Shown: piece after piece, positions 14,436-20,119 of the stretch
How positions within the stretch are numbered: position 1 is the first letter of the stretch
How the letters are laid out: every line of letters starts with the position of its first letter
IMG/VR virus record: IMGVR_UViG_3300030943_000202
Coordinates: 1 to 20,119 of that record
DNA from: a virus
Reading direction: 5' to 3' (one strand)
DNA: 20,119 nucleotides
The notes under the pieces: model-generated
What the model saw: only the letters and a program-made list of their open reading frames with translations
Told to the model about the DNA's origin: nothing
The model's database searches: none
Program-made: the position numbers and the translations under genes

Positions 14436-14912
14436 TTATTCCTCCCAAAAAAGAAGGTCTACAGTTATATCAGACGCCGCATCAGGCGTAATAGTGACAA
14501 GGTAATTTGTGTTCGGTTTCAAAATAGAGATTGCGTCGTTTTCAACATTTCGGGTTGTGCCATTTACTCCGAGTATTTGTGTGCTGATTATGGTTCCTGC
14601 GCTTGTAACGGTCGGAGCAGAAAAGCGCTTAAACGCCATAGTGTCGTCAGCGAAACTCCGGTTTCTATTTAACACGGGGCTTGCAGTTCCATCTGCGGAA
14701 CAAACGGGATTCTCTGCTATGGTTATAGTTGTGCGAGTTGACGCGGTAATAAGAGCTTTGAAAAAAACAGGTTTTGATCCAACCTTCCACTGTGTAACTG
14801 ACGGAGTTGCAAGGGCGGCGGCTGCTTTGGAAATGAAAAAAATCTTTCCCATCGTAATGAGGTGAGAAATAAAATCCATCGGAACGGAATAGCCGGAATC
14901 ATTCGTTATCAT
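14436..14912 (-). CDS. Beta-rich hypothetical virion protein (158 aa)
   Basis: ATG at 14912 has a GAGG ribosome site 6 bases upstream, just past the terminator. Residues 14-50 look like an N-terminal helix and linker (MDFISHLITMGKIFFISKAAAALATPS). Residues 50-158 are strand-rich: FFKALITASTRTTITIAENP, then FSAPTVTSAGTIISTQILG, and a closing LKPNTNYLVTITPDAAS followed by DLLFWEE. The L-x-PNT-x-Y closing with a terminal W/Y-E-E resembles small jelly-roll-like virion proteins seen beside capsid and connector genes in other phages. That resemblance is from memory and not proven. It may be a head decoration, head fibre or neck component. The next gene's TTG follows its TAA immediately. Confidence 0.5.
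   Translation of the reverse strand: MITNDSGYSVPMDFISHLITMGKIFFISKAAAALATPSVTQWKVGSKPVFFKALITASTRTTITIAENPVCSADGTASPVLNRNRSFADDTMAFKRFSAPTVTSAGTIISTQILGVNGTTRNVENDAISILKPNTNYLVTITPDAASDITVDLLFWEE
14441..14446 (-). promoter_or_regulatory. Ribosome binding site supporting the TTG start of the connector gene
   Basis: GGGAGG lies 5 bases before the TTG at 14435-14433, spanning the end of the preceding gene. No ATG in the right frame is nearby. Confidence 0.7.
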
Positions 14913-14926
14913 CGTACACCTCGATT

Positions 14927-14989
14927 AAAAAAACGCCGTCCCGTCCTAATTCATGGAGGAGTGGGCCATGAATAGGCGGGCAGGACGGC
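14927..14989 (-). terminator. Intrinsic terminator at the end of the capsid block
   Basis: On the minus strand a long imperfect stem is formed by 14989-14966 (GCCGTCCTGCCCGCC then TATTCATGG) and 14956-14935 (CCATGAATTAGGACGG then GACGGC). The loop is about 9 bases, and seven U follow directly (14933-14927). Both ends of the stem pair perfectly (CCATGAAT/ATTCATGG and GCCGTCC/GGACGGC type pairing), with bulges in the middle. This is the classic shape of a rho-independent terminator. It lies between the candidate decoration gene and the connector block, and the next ribosome site (GAGG) begins a few bases after the U tract. It therefore probably attenuates rather than ends transcription, giving more head mRNA than neck and tail mRNA. 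Confidence 0.85.
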
Positions 14990-15001
14990 AGGAAAGAAGG
15001 A

Positions 15002-15466
15002 CTAAATCTTGCGAACCCAGAGAATAACCGTGCGAGCGGCGGCAGTTGCGCCACCTGCATCGACAAGGTTACACTTCGCGGATGCATACGCGGTCGGGTT
15101 CGATTTCGGGTAGAACTTGTTCTGCGCAACGTCGATAGTTCCCGCGCGAGTCACTGCTTTCGCGACGGCTGATATAATCGCGTCGGTCACGGCAGTCGTG
15201 TTGTTCTGTATCTGGACGGTCGAAGAAGTCACGGCGGTATCCGTGCGAACGGTTACGTCAAGAATCTCGAAGTCGAAAAGAAGCGACGGGTCTGCGGGAA
15301 GATTTGCGGCAACGATTGCACCGACGGTACCGGCAGGAAATGCCGTTACAATCTGAAACGTTCCGTAGTTGTCGAGTTCGCGAATACGTTCGCCAAGTCT
15401 CGCATTCTGATCGGCAGGCTGACACGCGCTCATTGCGCTTGCTTCACCGGCTGAAAACTTATTCAT
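15002..15466 (-). CDS. Candidate head decoration/stabilisation protein
   Basis: The 154-residue protein begins with ATG in an ATGA overlap and has a GAGG ribosome site 7 bases upstream. The N-terminal 30 residues are polar (QPADQNARLGERIREL). The rest is an Ala/Thr/Val-rich beta protein (residues 36-154) with alternating strands such as FDFEILDVTVRTD, STVQIQNNTTAV and AARTVILWVRKI. It has no catalytic motif, signal peptide or membrane segment. Small beta-sandwich proteins encoded just after the MCP are often decoration or cement proteins, so that is the leading inference. A short head fibre or other minor head component is the main alternative. It is the last gene before the terminator at 14927-14989. 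Confidence 0.5.
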   Translation of the reverse strand: MNKFSAGEASAMSACQPADQNARLGERIRELDNYGTFQIVTAFPAGTVGAIVAANLPADPSLLFDFEILDVTVRTDTAVTSSTVQIQNNTTAVTDAIISAVAKAVTRAGTIDVAQNKFYPKSNPTAYASAKCNLVDAGGATAAARTVILWVRKI

Positions 15467-15798
15467 ATAAATACCTCATTCATCCACCGCCAACCTTGAC
15501 GGCATAATTCGGCGCGGACGGCTTCAACTTGCGTCTCTACTCGTCCGCTTATTACTTCAACCGATTCCCCTGCGATTTCCATCTTGCATTCAGGCTTGAA
15601 GCTATCAGTGCAATCAGGATGTTGTAAATAAAACCATGGAGCGTCTGCTTTCGGTTTTACTTTCGCAACTCGTGGAGGCGGTAACTCGGGAAGAGCTAAA
15701 GTCTCTACGGGTTTTGTTTCTACAACTTGAACGGGAAGATCGAGCTTGCTTTTCAGCTTGCCCGATGCCTCCACGTCCTTTCGCGAGAGGACGGACAC
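15463..15798 (-). CDS. Hypothetical protein (111 aa) directly after, and in frame with, the capsid gene
   Basis: The ORF begins with GTG one codon after the MCP stop (TAA GCC GTG), in the same reading frame, and ends in an ATGA overlap with the next gene. I see no Shine-Dalgarno match in the 20 bases before the GTG, so it would depend on termination-reinitiation from the MCP or on stop-codon readthrough. The first 50 residues are Pro/Lys/Val-rich and probably extended (PVETLALPELPPPRVAKVKPK). Residues 54-111 look like a small alpha/beta domain (APWFYLQHPDC, then VEAVRAELCRQGWRWMNEVFI). I do not recognise the family. A head accessory is plausible from position. The start is uncertain; the in-frame GTG at codon 9 is no better supported. 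Confidence 0.55.
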   Translation of the reverse strand: MSVLSRKDVEASGKLKSKLDLPVQVVETKPVETLALPELPPPRVAKVKPKADAPWFYLQHPDCTDSFKPECKMEIAGESVEVISGRVETQVEAVRAELCRQGWRWMNEVFI

Positions 15799-15801
15799 GG
15801 C

Positions 15802-17235
15802 TTACGCGCGCCGGACGTTCTTGAGCATATAGGACGTTTTCTCGAACGAGTCGATAAGCGTACCATAGGTCTTAATCATGAACGGATTGTTGTCATCCGT
15901 TTTCGCGAGCGGTTCCATAGTGACGAGGCCACCGAAACGAGAACCGGCAGAGTTCGTATACGCGAACTTGCCGAGCCCCTGAATCTTGTCCAGGTCCCAG
16001 AGAATGACGGTTTCCGGAGTGATTCCACCGGTTGCCACGACAGGAACGTCACTTCCCATTTTGGTAGTGACAGGAGCGGCAGCGGAAGGAATCGTGGCAA
16101 CAAGACCTGAAGGAGCGGACACGGTCGGATTGATCGCGGTCGGAGTAGTCGAGAACGTCACGGTAGTCGTGCGAGCGTTCGGAGTTCCGACAGCATCGTA
16201 CTGGTTAGCCGGAATGATCGAAACAAGAGTTTCGGTTCCAGTCGTGAGGCTTGCGTAAATCTTGTACAGACGCGCATCAGGTACATCGGCCCACGAGAGG
16301 GTTACGACAGAAGATCCACCAGTCGGGGTGACAGTGCGCTCGGCGTCGGCAATCGATTCTCCGTTGAGTCCAACATAGGAAACCTGGAAGAAATACTGCT
16401 GTGCGGCAACGGTTCCACCGGAATCAGTTTTAGCTGCGGTAACGGTTCCCATCTGGACGTCATTACGCAGCGAGCTGGTAGTGATGATCGGGATATCGCG
16501 GTACGCCTGAAGTCTCCAGCCGCCGTCGATTTCAACCTGAGTCATGCCAGAACCGACAACGCCCTGATTGAGACGTACGTTAGTCAGAAGCCGTGAATAC
16601 TTCGAGAGCATTTCCGGCGTCATGAGGAACGCTTTACGATGGTTAGCACCCTGAAGACGGATGTTTGCATCGATCATGTTATCGAGATCCGAAAGATCGG
16701 TCGGAACAGTACCGCCCTTAGTTCCGGCAAAACGGTTGGTCTGAATAAACGTATCGAGTCCAGGGAACATGTACGGGTCAGCCTGATCGTTTCCGTAGTG
16801 AATCTGGAACACGAGGTTGTAGGCATGCGCCTGAACGTGGTTTTCCATTTCAAGGGAAAGGGCGTCCACGTAGCCTTTCGATGCGTCCATAAGAAAGTTA
16901 GTTACCGCGCCTTTCGCACGGGTAACTTTCAACACACGGCCAGTACGTTCGTACGTACTCTGTCCGGTCGGAGTTACGGCACCTTCACCGATTGCACCCT
17001 GTCCAGACGGAAGAGTGAGCAAGCGATTGAACTCATGATACCGCATAGCAGCGTTGAACGGATCGAGCACGGCAATTTCCGGCACGAGGCGAACGACGGT
17101 AGTGGTAATGAGTTTCTCAAGGTTCTGGGGAACAAGCGCCTGAGCTGAGCCAGCGGCGGCGGTCAGTGCTTTCTGAACAGTGGAGCTGATCGCTCCCTGC
17201 ATATACGAAGCATTGGGGTTATTGATACCAGTCAT
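15802..17235 (-). CDS. Major capsid protein, HK97 fold, with inserted Ig/FN3-like domain
   Basis: The protein has 477 residues. The N-terminal arm (about 1-35) is followed by HK97-type features: residues 40-60 (TTTVVRLVPEIAVLDPF), an E-loop-like region near 70-115, a long spine helix region around 118-148 (DALSLEMENHVQAHAYN), and A-domain strands with MTPEMLSKYSRLL (205-217) and YRDIPIITTSSLRN (245-258). The fold resumes at 405-477 with ETVILWDLDKIQGLGKFAY and MEPLAKTDDNNPFMIKTYGTL. Between about 262 and 372 sits a beta-rich domain of fibronectin III/Ig type (QYFFQVSYVGLNGES, then TLSWADVPDARLYKIYAS). A VQKA motif at 20-23 suggests removal of the first 22 residues on maturation. ATG follows an AAAGGA site that sits against a GNRA-loop hairpin. 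This should be the most abundant virion protein. Confidence 0.85.
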   Translation of the reverse strand: MTGINNPNASYMQGAISSTVQKALTAAAGSAQALVPQNLEKLITTTVVRLVPEIAVLDPFNAAMRYHEFNRLLTLPSGQGAIGEGAVTPTGQSTYERTGRVLKVTRAKGAVTNFLMDASKGYVDALSLEMENHVQAHAYNLVFQIHYGNDQADPYMFPGLDTFIQTNRFAGTKGGTVPTDLSDLDNMIDANIRLQGANHRKAFLMTPEMLSKYSRLLTNVRLNQGVVGSGMTQVEIDGGWRLQAYRDIPIITTSSLRNDVQMGTVTAAKTDSGGTVAAQQYFFQVSYVGLNGESIADAERTVTPTGGSSVVTLSWADVPDARLYKIYASLTTGTETLVSIIPANQYDAVGTPNARTTTVTFSTTPTAINPTVSAPSGLVATIPSAAAPVTTKMGSDVPVVATGGITPETVILWDLDKIQGLGKFAYTNSAGSRFGGLVTMEPLAKTDDNNPFMIKTYGTLIDSFEKTSYMLKNVRRA

Positions 17236-17249
17236 AATACTAGTCCTTT

Positions 17250-17264
17250 ACGTCTTCACGACGT
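17250..17264 (-). promoter_or_regulatory. GNRA-like RNA hairpin in the capsid leader
   Basis: The minus strand reads ACGTC-GTGAA-GACGT, a 5-bp stem with a 5-base loop starting GUGA. It is followed after one A by AAAGGA, the capsid ribosome site. The flanks TCTT and AAGG can pair after an A-A mismatch, enclosing most of the site. The flanking bases match the sheath leader almost exactly. Confidence 0.72.
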
Positions 17265-17290
17265 TAAGATTGAAAAAATACGGGCCATAC

Positions 17291-17302
17291 TGTCTCACGA
17301 CA
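17291..17302 (-). promoter_or_regulatory. Second GNRA-loop hairpin further up the capsid leader
   Basis: The minus strand reads TGTC-GTGA-GACA, a 4-bp stem with the same GUGA loop, 26 bases upstream of the first capsid-leader hairpin. GCC and GGC can pair outside an internal loop. It is not next to a ribosome site. The whole leader (17236-17322) holds these two hairpins and no other clear signal. Confidence 0.6.
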
Positions 17303-17322
17303 TGAGGCACGATTAAATTACT

Positions 17323-18165
17323 TTACTGAAGATTCCACTTTGCGGCAAAAACGGGATCATTCGCAATGGCTTCGGAGAAACCGCGAATTGCTTCGCCGTT
17401 ATCAGCTTCGGTTCTGTGGAATCCCTTTGCTACGGGAAGACCGGAATCACTCTGGCGATACACGCCGGAATCCTTGAGGGATTTCGTTACTGACGCGGCA
17501 ATCACGTCAACCATGTTTCCACCGTTGAAAGGCGCGTTCGAGTTCTGCGATTTCTGAACAGTTGACTGAACAGGGGCAACACCGGACGCGGCCTGAAAAC
17601 CGGAAAGCATTTCTCCGATAATCTGACCCTGCTGGTTCATCTGAGCCTGCATGGACTTCATGACGGTAAGGATCGGCGTAAGGTCGGGACTCGCGGAAAC
17701 AGCCATCGACTTCGCAACAGTCTTTTTCCCCATGAGGCTCATGAGTGCCTTCGCGACTTCATTGACGTTTTTCTCGTCGACTTCCGGAATCGCTTCCGTG
17801 CGTTTTTCTCCATCATCGCGGGCAGTTACTCCCTCGGTAGTTGAAGTTTCGAGAGACTTCGCGATAGTTGCAAACGCTTTCTTCACGTCGTCACTTTCCC
17901 ACGGTGCCATGCCTTTTTCCTTCGGATCAGCTTTCGGTTGCATTACGCCCTGAGGCTGTGCGGGAGTAGTTCCCTGCTCACTGCCTTTCATAACGCCGGG
18001 ATTGTTGTCCGCGTCGTTGTCGGACGGGCCGCCCTGATTGTCAAGGTCGGGCTCCGCATGGGGGTTGCCGCCGGACTGGAGCTGGCTGATAAGGCCGGAG
18101 ATGTTGGCGAGAATGGCACCTTCCTCGGGGGAGAGGTCTTTCTGTACGCTGGTTCCTGCGTTCAT
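17323..18165 (-). CDS. Putative capsid assembly scaffold protein
   Basis: This 280-residue protein lies between the protease and the major capsid gene, the usual scaffold position. Composition agrees: residues 30-85 are disordered and rich in Gly, Pro, Asn, Asp and Gln; residues 90-150 and 165-190 are predicted helical, with Met/Gln-rich repeats such as MKSMQAQMNQQGQ; and the C-terminus is short and basic/aromatic (AAKWNLQ), as in scaffolds that bind the shell. No enzyme motif is seen. A V/I-x-K-(A/S/G/D) motif occurs about ten times (K9, K60, K96, K103, K139, K152, K170, K205, K228, K247) and may mark protease cuts. The ATG overlaps the protease stop (ATGA) and has an AAGGA ribosome site 8 bases upstream. 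Scaffolds diverge strongly, so the call rests on position and composition. Confidence 0.65.
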   Translation of the reverse strand: MNAGTSVQKDLSPEEGAILANISGLISQLQSGGNPHAEPDLDNQGGPSDNDADNNPGVMKGSEQGTTPAQPQGVMQPKADPKEKGMAPWESDDVKKAFATIAKSLETSTTEGVTARDDGEKRTEAIPEVDEKNVNEVAKALMSLMGKKTVAKSMAVSASPDLTPILTVMKSMQAQMNQQGQIIGEMLSGFQAASGVAPVQSTVQKSQNSNAPFNGGNMVDVIAASVTKSLKDSGVYRQSDSGLPVAKGFHRTEADNGEAIRGFSEAIANDPVFAAKWNLQ

Positions 18166-19118
18166 AGTTGGTTTCCTTTTTGGCTCTTCTTAACTTCAAG
18201 AAGTAGCCTTAGATTAGATTCCAGGCCTGCGAGCGCGACACGCGTACGAGACTGGCTTTTTTGTACAGACTGGTCCGGAGTGACAACTTCGGTTTCGTTC
18301 TTGTACATTTGGGGATATTCAAGAATCAAGGAAACTGCAACTTTGGAATACTCTACAAAGAGATCGTTTAGCTCGTTCTCGGGTTCGACTGAATCCGATA
18401 CTATGCGCTTAATCTCAGAGTCAAGAGCGTCTTGAAGCTGGTAATACTTTTGCCAGTATTCTTCACGCGCTCCCGCCGCTTGCATTTTCGATTCTAAAGA
18501 ACTTTGCAAACTCTTGCGCACTGACCACGGCGGTACAATACCAAGAGCCTTGTAAACGGGATGAGCGACGGACGCGGCATACGCGGGACGATTCACCAAA
18601 ACAACGCCGTCAAGTTTCACGTCATCTATTTCGCGACGGCCAGATTCATCGACGGACTTTATCCCGCATTCCGGTATGTCGCCTTCAATCGAGAAACCGC
18701 GCTTCTTCGGCGTCTTGTATGGGGGTAAGCCGTTCGCCTGTCTCCATACCTTGTCAGCTTTTTCAAGCGTCGCGGCTCCCATGTTGTCGCTTTCGTCGTA
18801 CAGGCGAAACGATACCCACCATTGACCCTCAGGCGTGATAGAAGCATCGACAAGAAGTCCGACGTCATCGACAAAGTTAACGCCGTGACGCCCTTCATAC
18901 AAAAGGATGTCACCGGCTTTCGCTTGCGCGATAAACGATTCGATACAGTGTTGCGTCATGCGTTCGCCGTGACCATCGACATAGATACCGCTTGCGATAC
19001 CTTCGAGATAACGGTGCTTAATGCCTCCGTTATCCGCTTTCTCTACGGCGAAATATCCAGAGTCGAACTTCTTTTGTATAAAATCGAATTGAATCCGCTT
19101 CTGTTCCATTTCGTTCAC
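18162..19118 (-). CDS. Prohead (capsid maturation) protease, HK97/XkdF-like serine protease
   Basis: The protein has up to 318 residues. The N-terminal half matches the herpesvirus/HK97-type prohead protease fold: the opening strand YLEGIASGIYVDGHGERM, a candidate catalytic His78 in EGRHGVNF, a strand with DVGLLVDASITPEG, the nucleophile-type segment KKRGFSIEGDI with candidate Ser143, and the closing VLVNRPAYAASVAHP (Asn176-Arg177-Pro178). From about 195 to 318 the chain is charged and helical and holds several V-x-K-(A/S) motifs that may be processing sites. The enzyme would cut scaffold and capsid N-termini inside the prohead. The start is ambiguous: GTG at 19118 (AAAGGG, spacing 7) or ATG at 19109 (AAGG, spacing 8), three codons later. 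Its stop overlaps the next gene in an ATGA junction. The fold assignment is good; the active-site residues are read by analogy. Confidence 0.82.
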   Translation of the reverse strand: MNEMEQKRIQFDFIQKKFDSGYFAVEKADNGGIKHRYLEGIASGIYVDGHGERMTQHCIESFIAQAKAGDILLYEGRHGVNFVDDVGLLVDASITPEGQWWVSFRLYDESDNMGAATLEKADKVWRQANGLPPYKTPKKRGFSIEGDIPECGIKSVDESGRREIDDVKLDGVVLVNRPAYAASVAHPVYKALGIVPPWSVRKSLQSSLESKMQAAGAREEYWQKYYQLQDALDSEIKRIVSDSVEPENELNDLFVEYSKVAVSLILEYPQMYKNETEVVTPDQSVQKSQSRTRVALAGLESNLRLLLEVKKSQKGNQL

Positions 19119-19155
19119 CTTAATGCCCTTTAGTGTAAGTTGTCAAGGGAGATAT

Positions 19156-19365
19156 TCATAATTCACTTTTTGTAGAATCGCTTTGAACAGTTTCCGCGCT
19201 GATTATCTTTTCTGCTCTGGCTTTTAAGACTTCCACGACTATCGTCTCTATTGTGTTCGCTTCCAGAACTTCTTCTTTCGTTGCGTCTTCACGCCTCATG
19301 TTATCAATTTCGATACTGAACCGTCTGTCGCCTTTGTGTTCGACTGTAATAATTAACGCTGTCAT
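19156..19365 (-). CDS. Small hypothetical protein (69 aa) between minor head protein and protease
   Basis: A 69-residue ORF opens with ATG, preceded by an AAGGAG ribosome site with a spacing of 7-8 bases, and sits 28 bases after the minor head gene. The N-terminal third looks like two short beta strands (MTALIITVEHKGDRRFSIEI). The rest is acidic and probably helical (residues 27-55), ending in a Ser/Thr-rich tail. There is no signal peptide, membrane segment or cysteine. I do not recognise the family. Its place in the head block suggests a head-assembly accessory, but that is inference from position only. The good ribosome site and the fit between neighbours make it likely to be a real gene. 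Confidence 0.65.
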   Translation of the reverse strand: MTALIITVEHKGDRRFSIEIDNMRREDATKEEVLEANTIETIVVEVLKARAEKIISAETVQSDSTKSEL

Positions 19366-19393
19366 CTTTCAACTCCTTGAATGATTCACTATA

Positions 19394-20119
19394 TCACAGA
19401 ATACGCGTAATATACACGCATTCGCATGAGCAACTTACTACCTGGTCTACCGGCGCGCTCGGATCATGCGGATGTTGCATCATCGTCGTACCCGTTACCA
19501 TAAGCCCGCGGCCCTTTACCCATTGAGTACGAGGTACGGAAAAAACCGCATTGATTGGTTTCTCTACGCCGTCCAGCGCTGCATGATTCTCTCTCGGATT
19601 CTTTGATAGACTCGGATGATGCACCCATCGTTTCACGATCTGTATTTTCCCTGCGTTCTGTTCTTGCAGTCGCGTGTTGAACGTATGCTTTATGTCGTCA
19701 ATCGCGGAACGTACTTCCGTCGTTGCTATCGCGTCTATGTTTGAAGGTATGCCCGTCGCCCCTGGTTTCGTGTATCCTTCAAAGGTTCCTGCTATCTTCT
19801 CGCGGAATTGCGCTATCAACTTCGGGTTGATCTGTCCGCGTGCTTCACCTTTCTTATATTGCATTGAGCCTTGTCCGGTTTTCAGGAAGTCAGAAACGGA
19901 TGAGCGTAAGTCTTTCGTGAGCTGGTCGCGCAGTGTGTCAGTAAGTAATCGACCTTGTTCTTGACCCTTGCGGATATAGACTGATCGTTTTGGCAATACC
20001 TCTTCGAGCGCGGGAATGGTTAACTGCTTCGTGGAACTACGCTTGACACGAGCGGCTACTCTAGAGAACTCGTCAACTTTTACACGCGCGACGGCACGCT
20101 GTATGTTTTCGTGACCGTT
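19394..20119 (-). CDS. Mu F-like minor head morphogenesis protein, C-terminal part (5' end outside window)
   Basis: The frame is open from the window edge to a TGA at 19394, giving at least 241 residues; the true start lies beyond 20119. The TTG at 19996 would be an internal start with no clear ribosome site, so I read the gene as partial. The C-terminal half carries the Mu gpF/SPP1 gp7-type signature: a TTEVRSAI segment, then a tryptophan-containing stretch leading to HHPSLSKNPRENHAALDG, and finally a P-x-DPSAP turn followed by a Cys-rich CSCEC segment. Family members are minor head proteins bound near the portal, needed for head assembly or DNA ejection. The position just before a protease, scaffold and capsid gene fits, and a portal gene would be expected immediately to the right. 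The family call is fairly secure; the exact role is inferred. Confidence 0.8.
   Translation of the reverse strand, partial: NGHENIQRAVARVKVDEFSRVAARVKRSSTKQLTIPALEEVLPKRSVYIRKGQEQGRLLTDTLRDQLTKDLRSSVSDFLKTGQGSMQYKKGEARGQINPKLIAQFREKIAGTFEGYTKPGATGIPSNIDAIATTEVRSAIDDIKHTFNTRLQEQNAGKIQIVKRWVHHPSLSKNPRENHAALDGVEKPINAVFSVPRTQWVKGRGLMVTGTTMMQHPHDPSAPVDQVVSCSCECVYITRIL

Noticed and set aside
14899-15129. Minus-strand 76-codon frame across the terminator
   Set aside because: It reads through the terminator hairpin and the end of the decoration gene, with an Arg-rich low-complexity start. It is not supported as a gene.
19107-19146. TTGACA (19141-19146, minus) before the protease gene as a promoter -35
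   Set aside because: A perfect -35 hexamer is present, but at 15-18 base spacing there is no good -10 (TTAAGG or CATTAA are poor), so I do not call a promoter.
1192-19964. Many open frames on the plus strand, 60-169 codons long
   Set aside because: All lie opposite well-supported minus-strand genes, lack ribosome sites in a coherent order and show no recognisable protein pattern. They are shadows.

Overview
This window is a block of late structural genes from a tailed double-stranded DNA bacteriophage, or a prophage, with a contractile tail (a myovirus). Every supported gene lies on the minus strand, so transcription and the assembly order run from right (20119) to left (1). The contractile tail is shown by a 607-residue sheath protein followed by a 137-residue tube protein, and by a gp27/gpD-like hub, an OB-fold spike, a gp25-like wedge and a J-like wedge. 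Ribosome sites are mostly canonical AGGAGG types and base composition is even, so the host is an ordinary Shine-Dalgarno-using bacterium. The sequence does not allow a firm genus or Gram type. No integrase, lysis, replication, tRNA or CRISPR feature is present.

Layout, in transcription order. (1) Head block, 20119 to 15002: the C-terminal part of a Mu F-like minor head protein (cut by the window edge), a 69-residue unknown, a prohead protease, a scaffold-like protein, the major capsid protein (MCP) with an inserted Ig/FN3-like domain, a 111-residue unknown, and a 154-residue candidate decoration protein. A long hairpin plus U-tract (14927-14989) closes this block. (2) Connector/neck block, 14912 to 11203: a beta-rich unknown, a gp6-like head-tail connector, a putative head-closure protein, a gp10-like neck protein, a large three-part protein with a possible tail-terminator end, and a 74-residue unknown. 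(3) Tail shaft, 11154 to 6366: sheath, tube, a tail assembly chaperone with a -1 frameshift extension, and the tape measure. (4) Baseplate, 6365 to 1: a CIS-tube/LysM-type hub adaptor, a small baseplate protein, hub, spike, gp25-like wedge, J-like wedge, a putative gpI-like wedge, and the N-terminal part of a probable fibre or distal tail protein (cut by the window edge). Genes are packed tightly, often with ATGA, GTGA, TTGA or TAATG junctions. No gene-free stretch exceeds about 90 bases.

Five observations stand out. First, a small RNA hairpin with a GUGA (GNRA-type) loop recurs just upstream of the ribosome sites of only four genes (MCP, sheath, chaperone, J-like wedge). It shows a compensatory base change, and an extra copy lies in the MCP leader. 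Second, a U UUU UUC slippery heptamer at 8019-8025 lets the chaperone be extended by 74 residues across what would otherwise look like a 150-base gap. Third, a V/I-x-K-(A/S/G/D) motif is dense in the scaffold and in the protease tail, and occurs at residues 20-23 of the MCP, which suggests the protease cleavage signal. Fourth, several structural proteins carry extra beta-rich domains (MCP, connector, J-like wedge, neck protein). Fifth, the 111-residue ORF after the MCP lies in the same frame, one codon beyond its UAA, with no visible ribosome site.

Function names come from my recognition of motifs, lengths and gene order. No database search was run.
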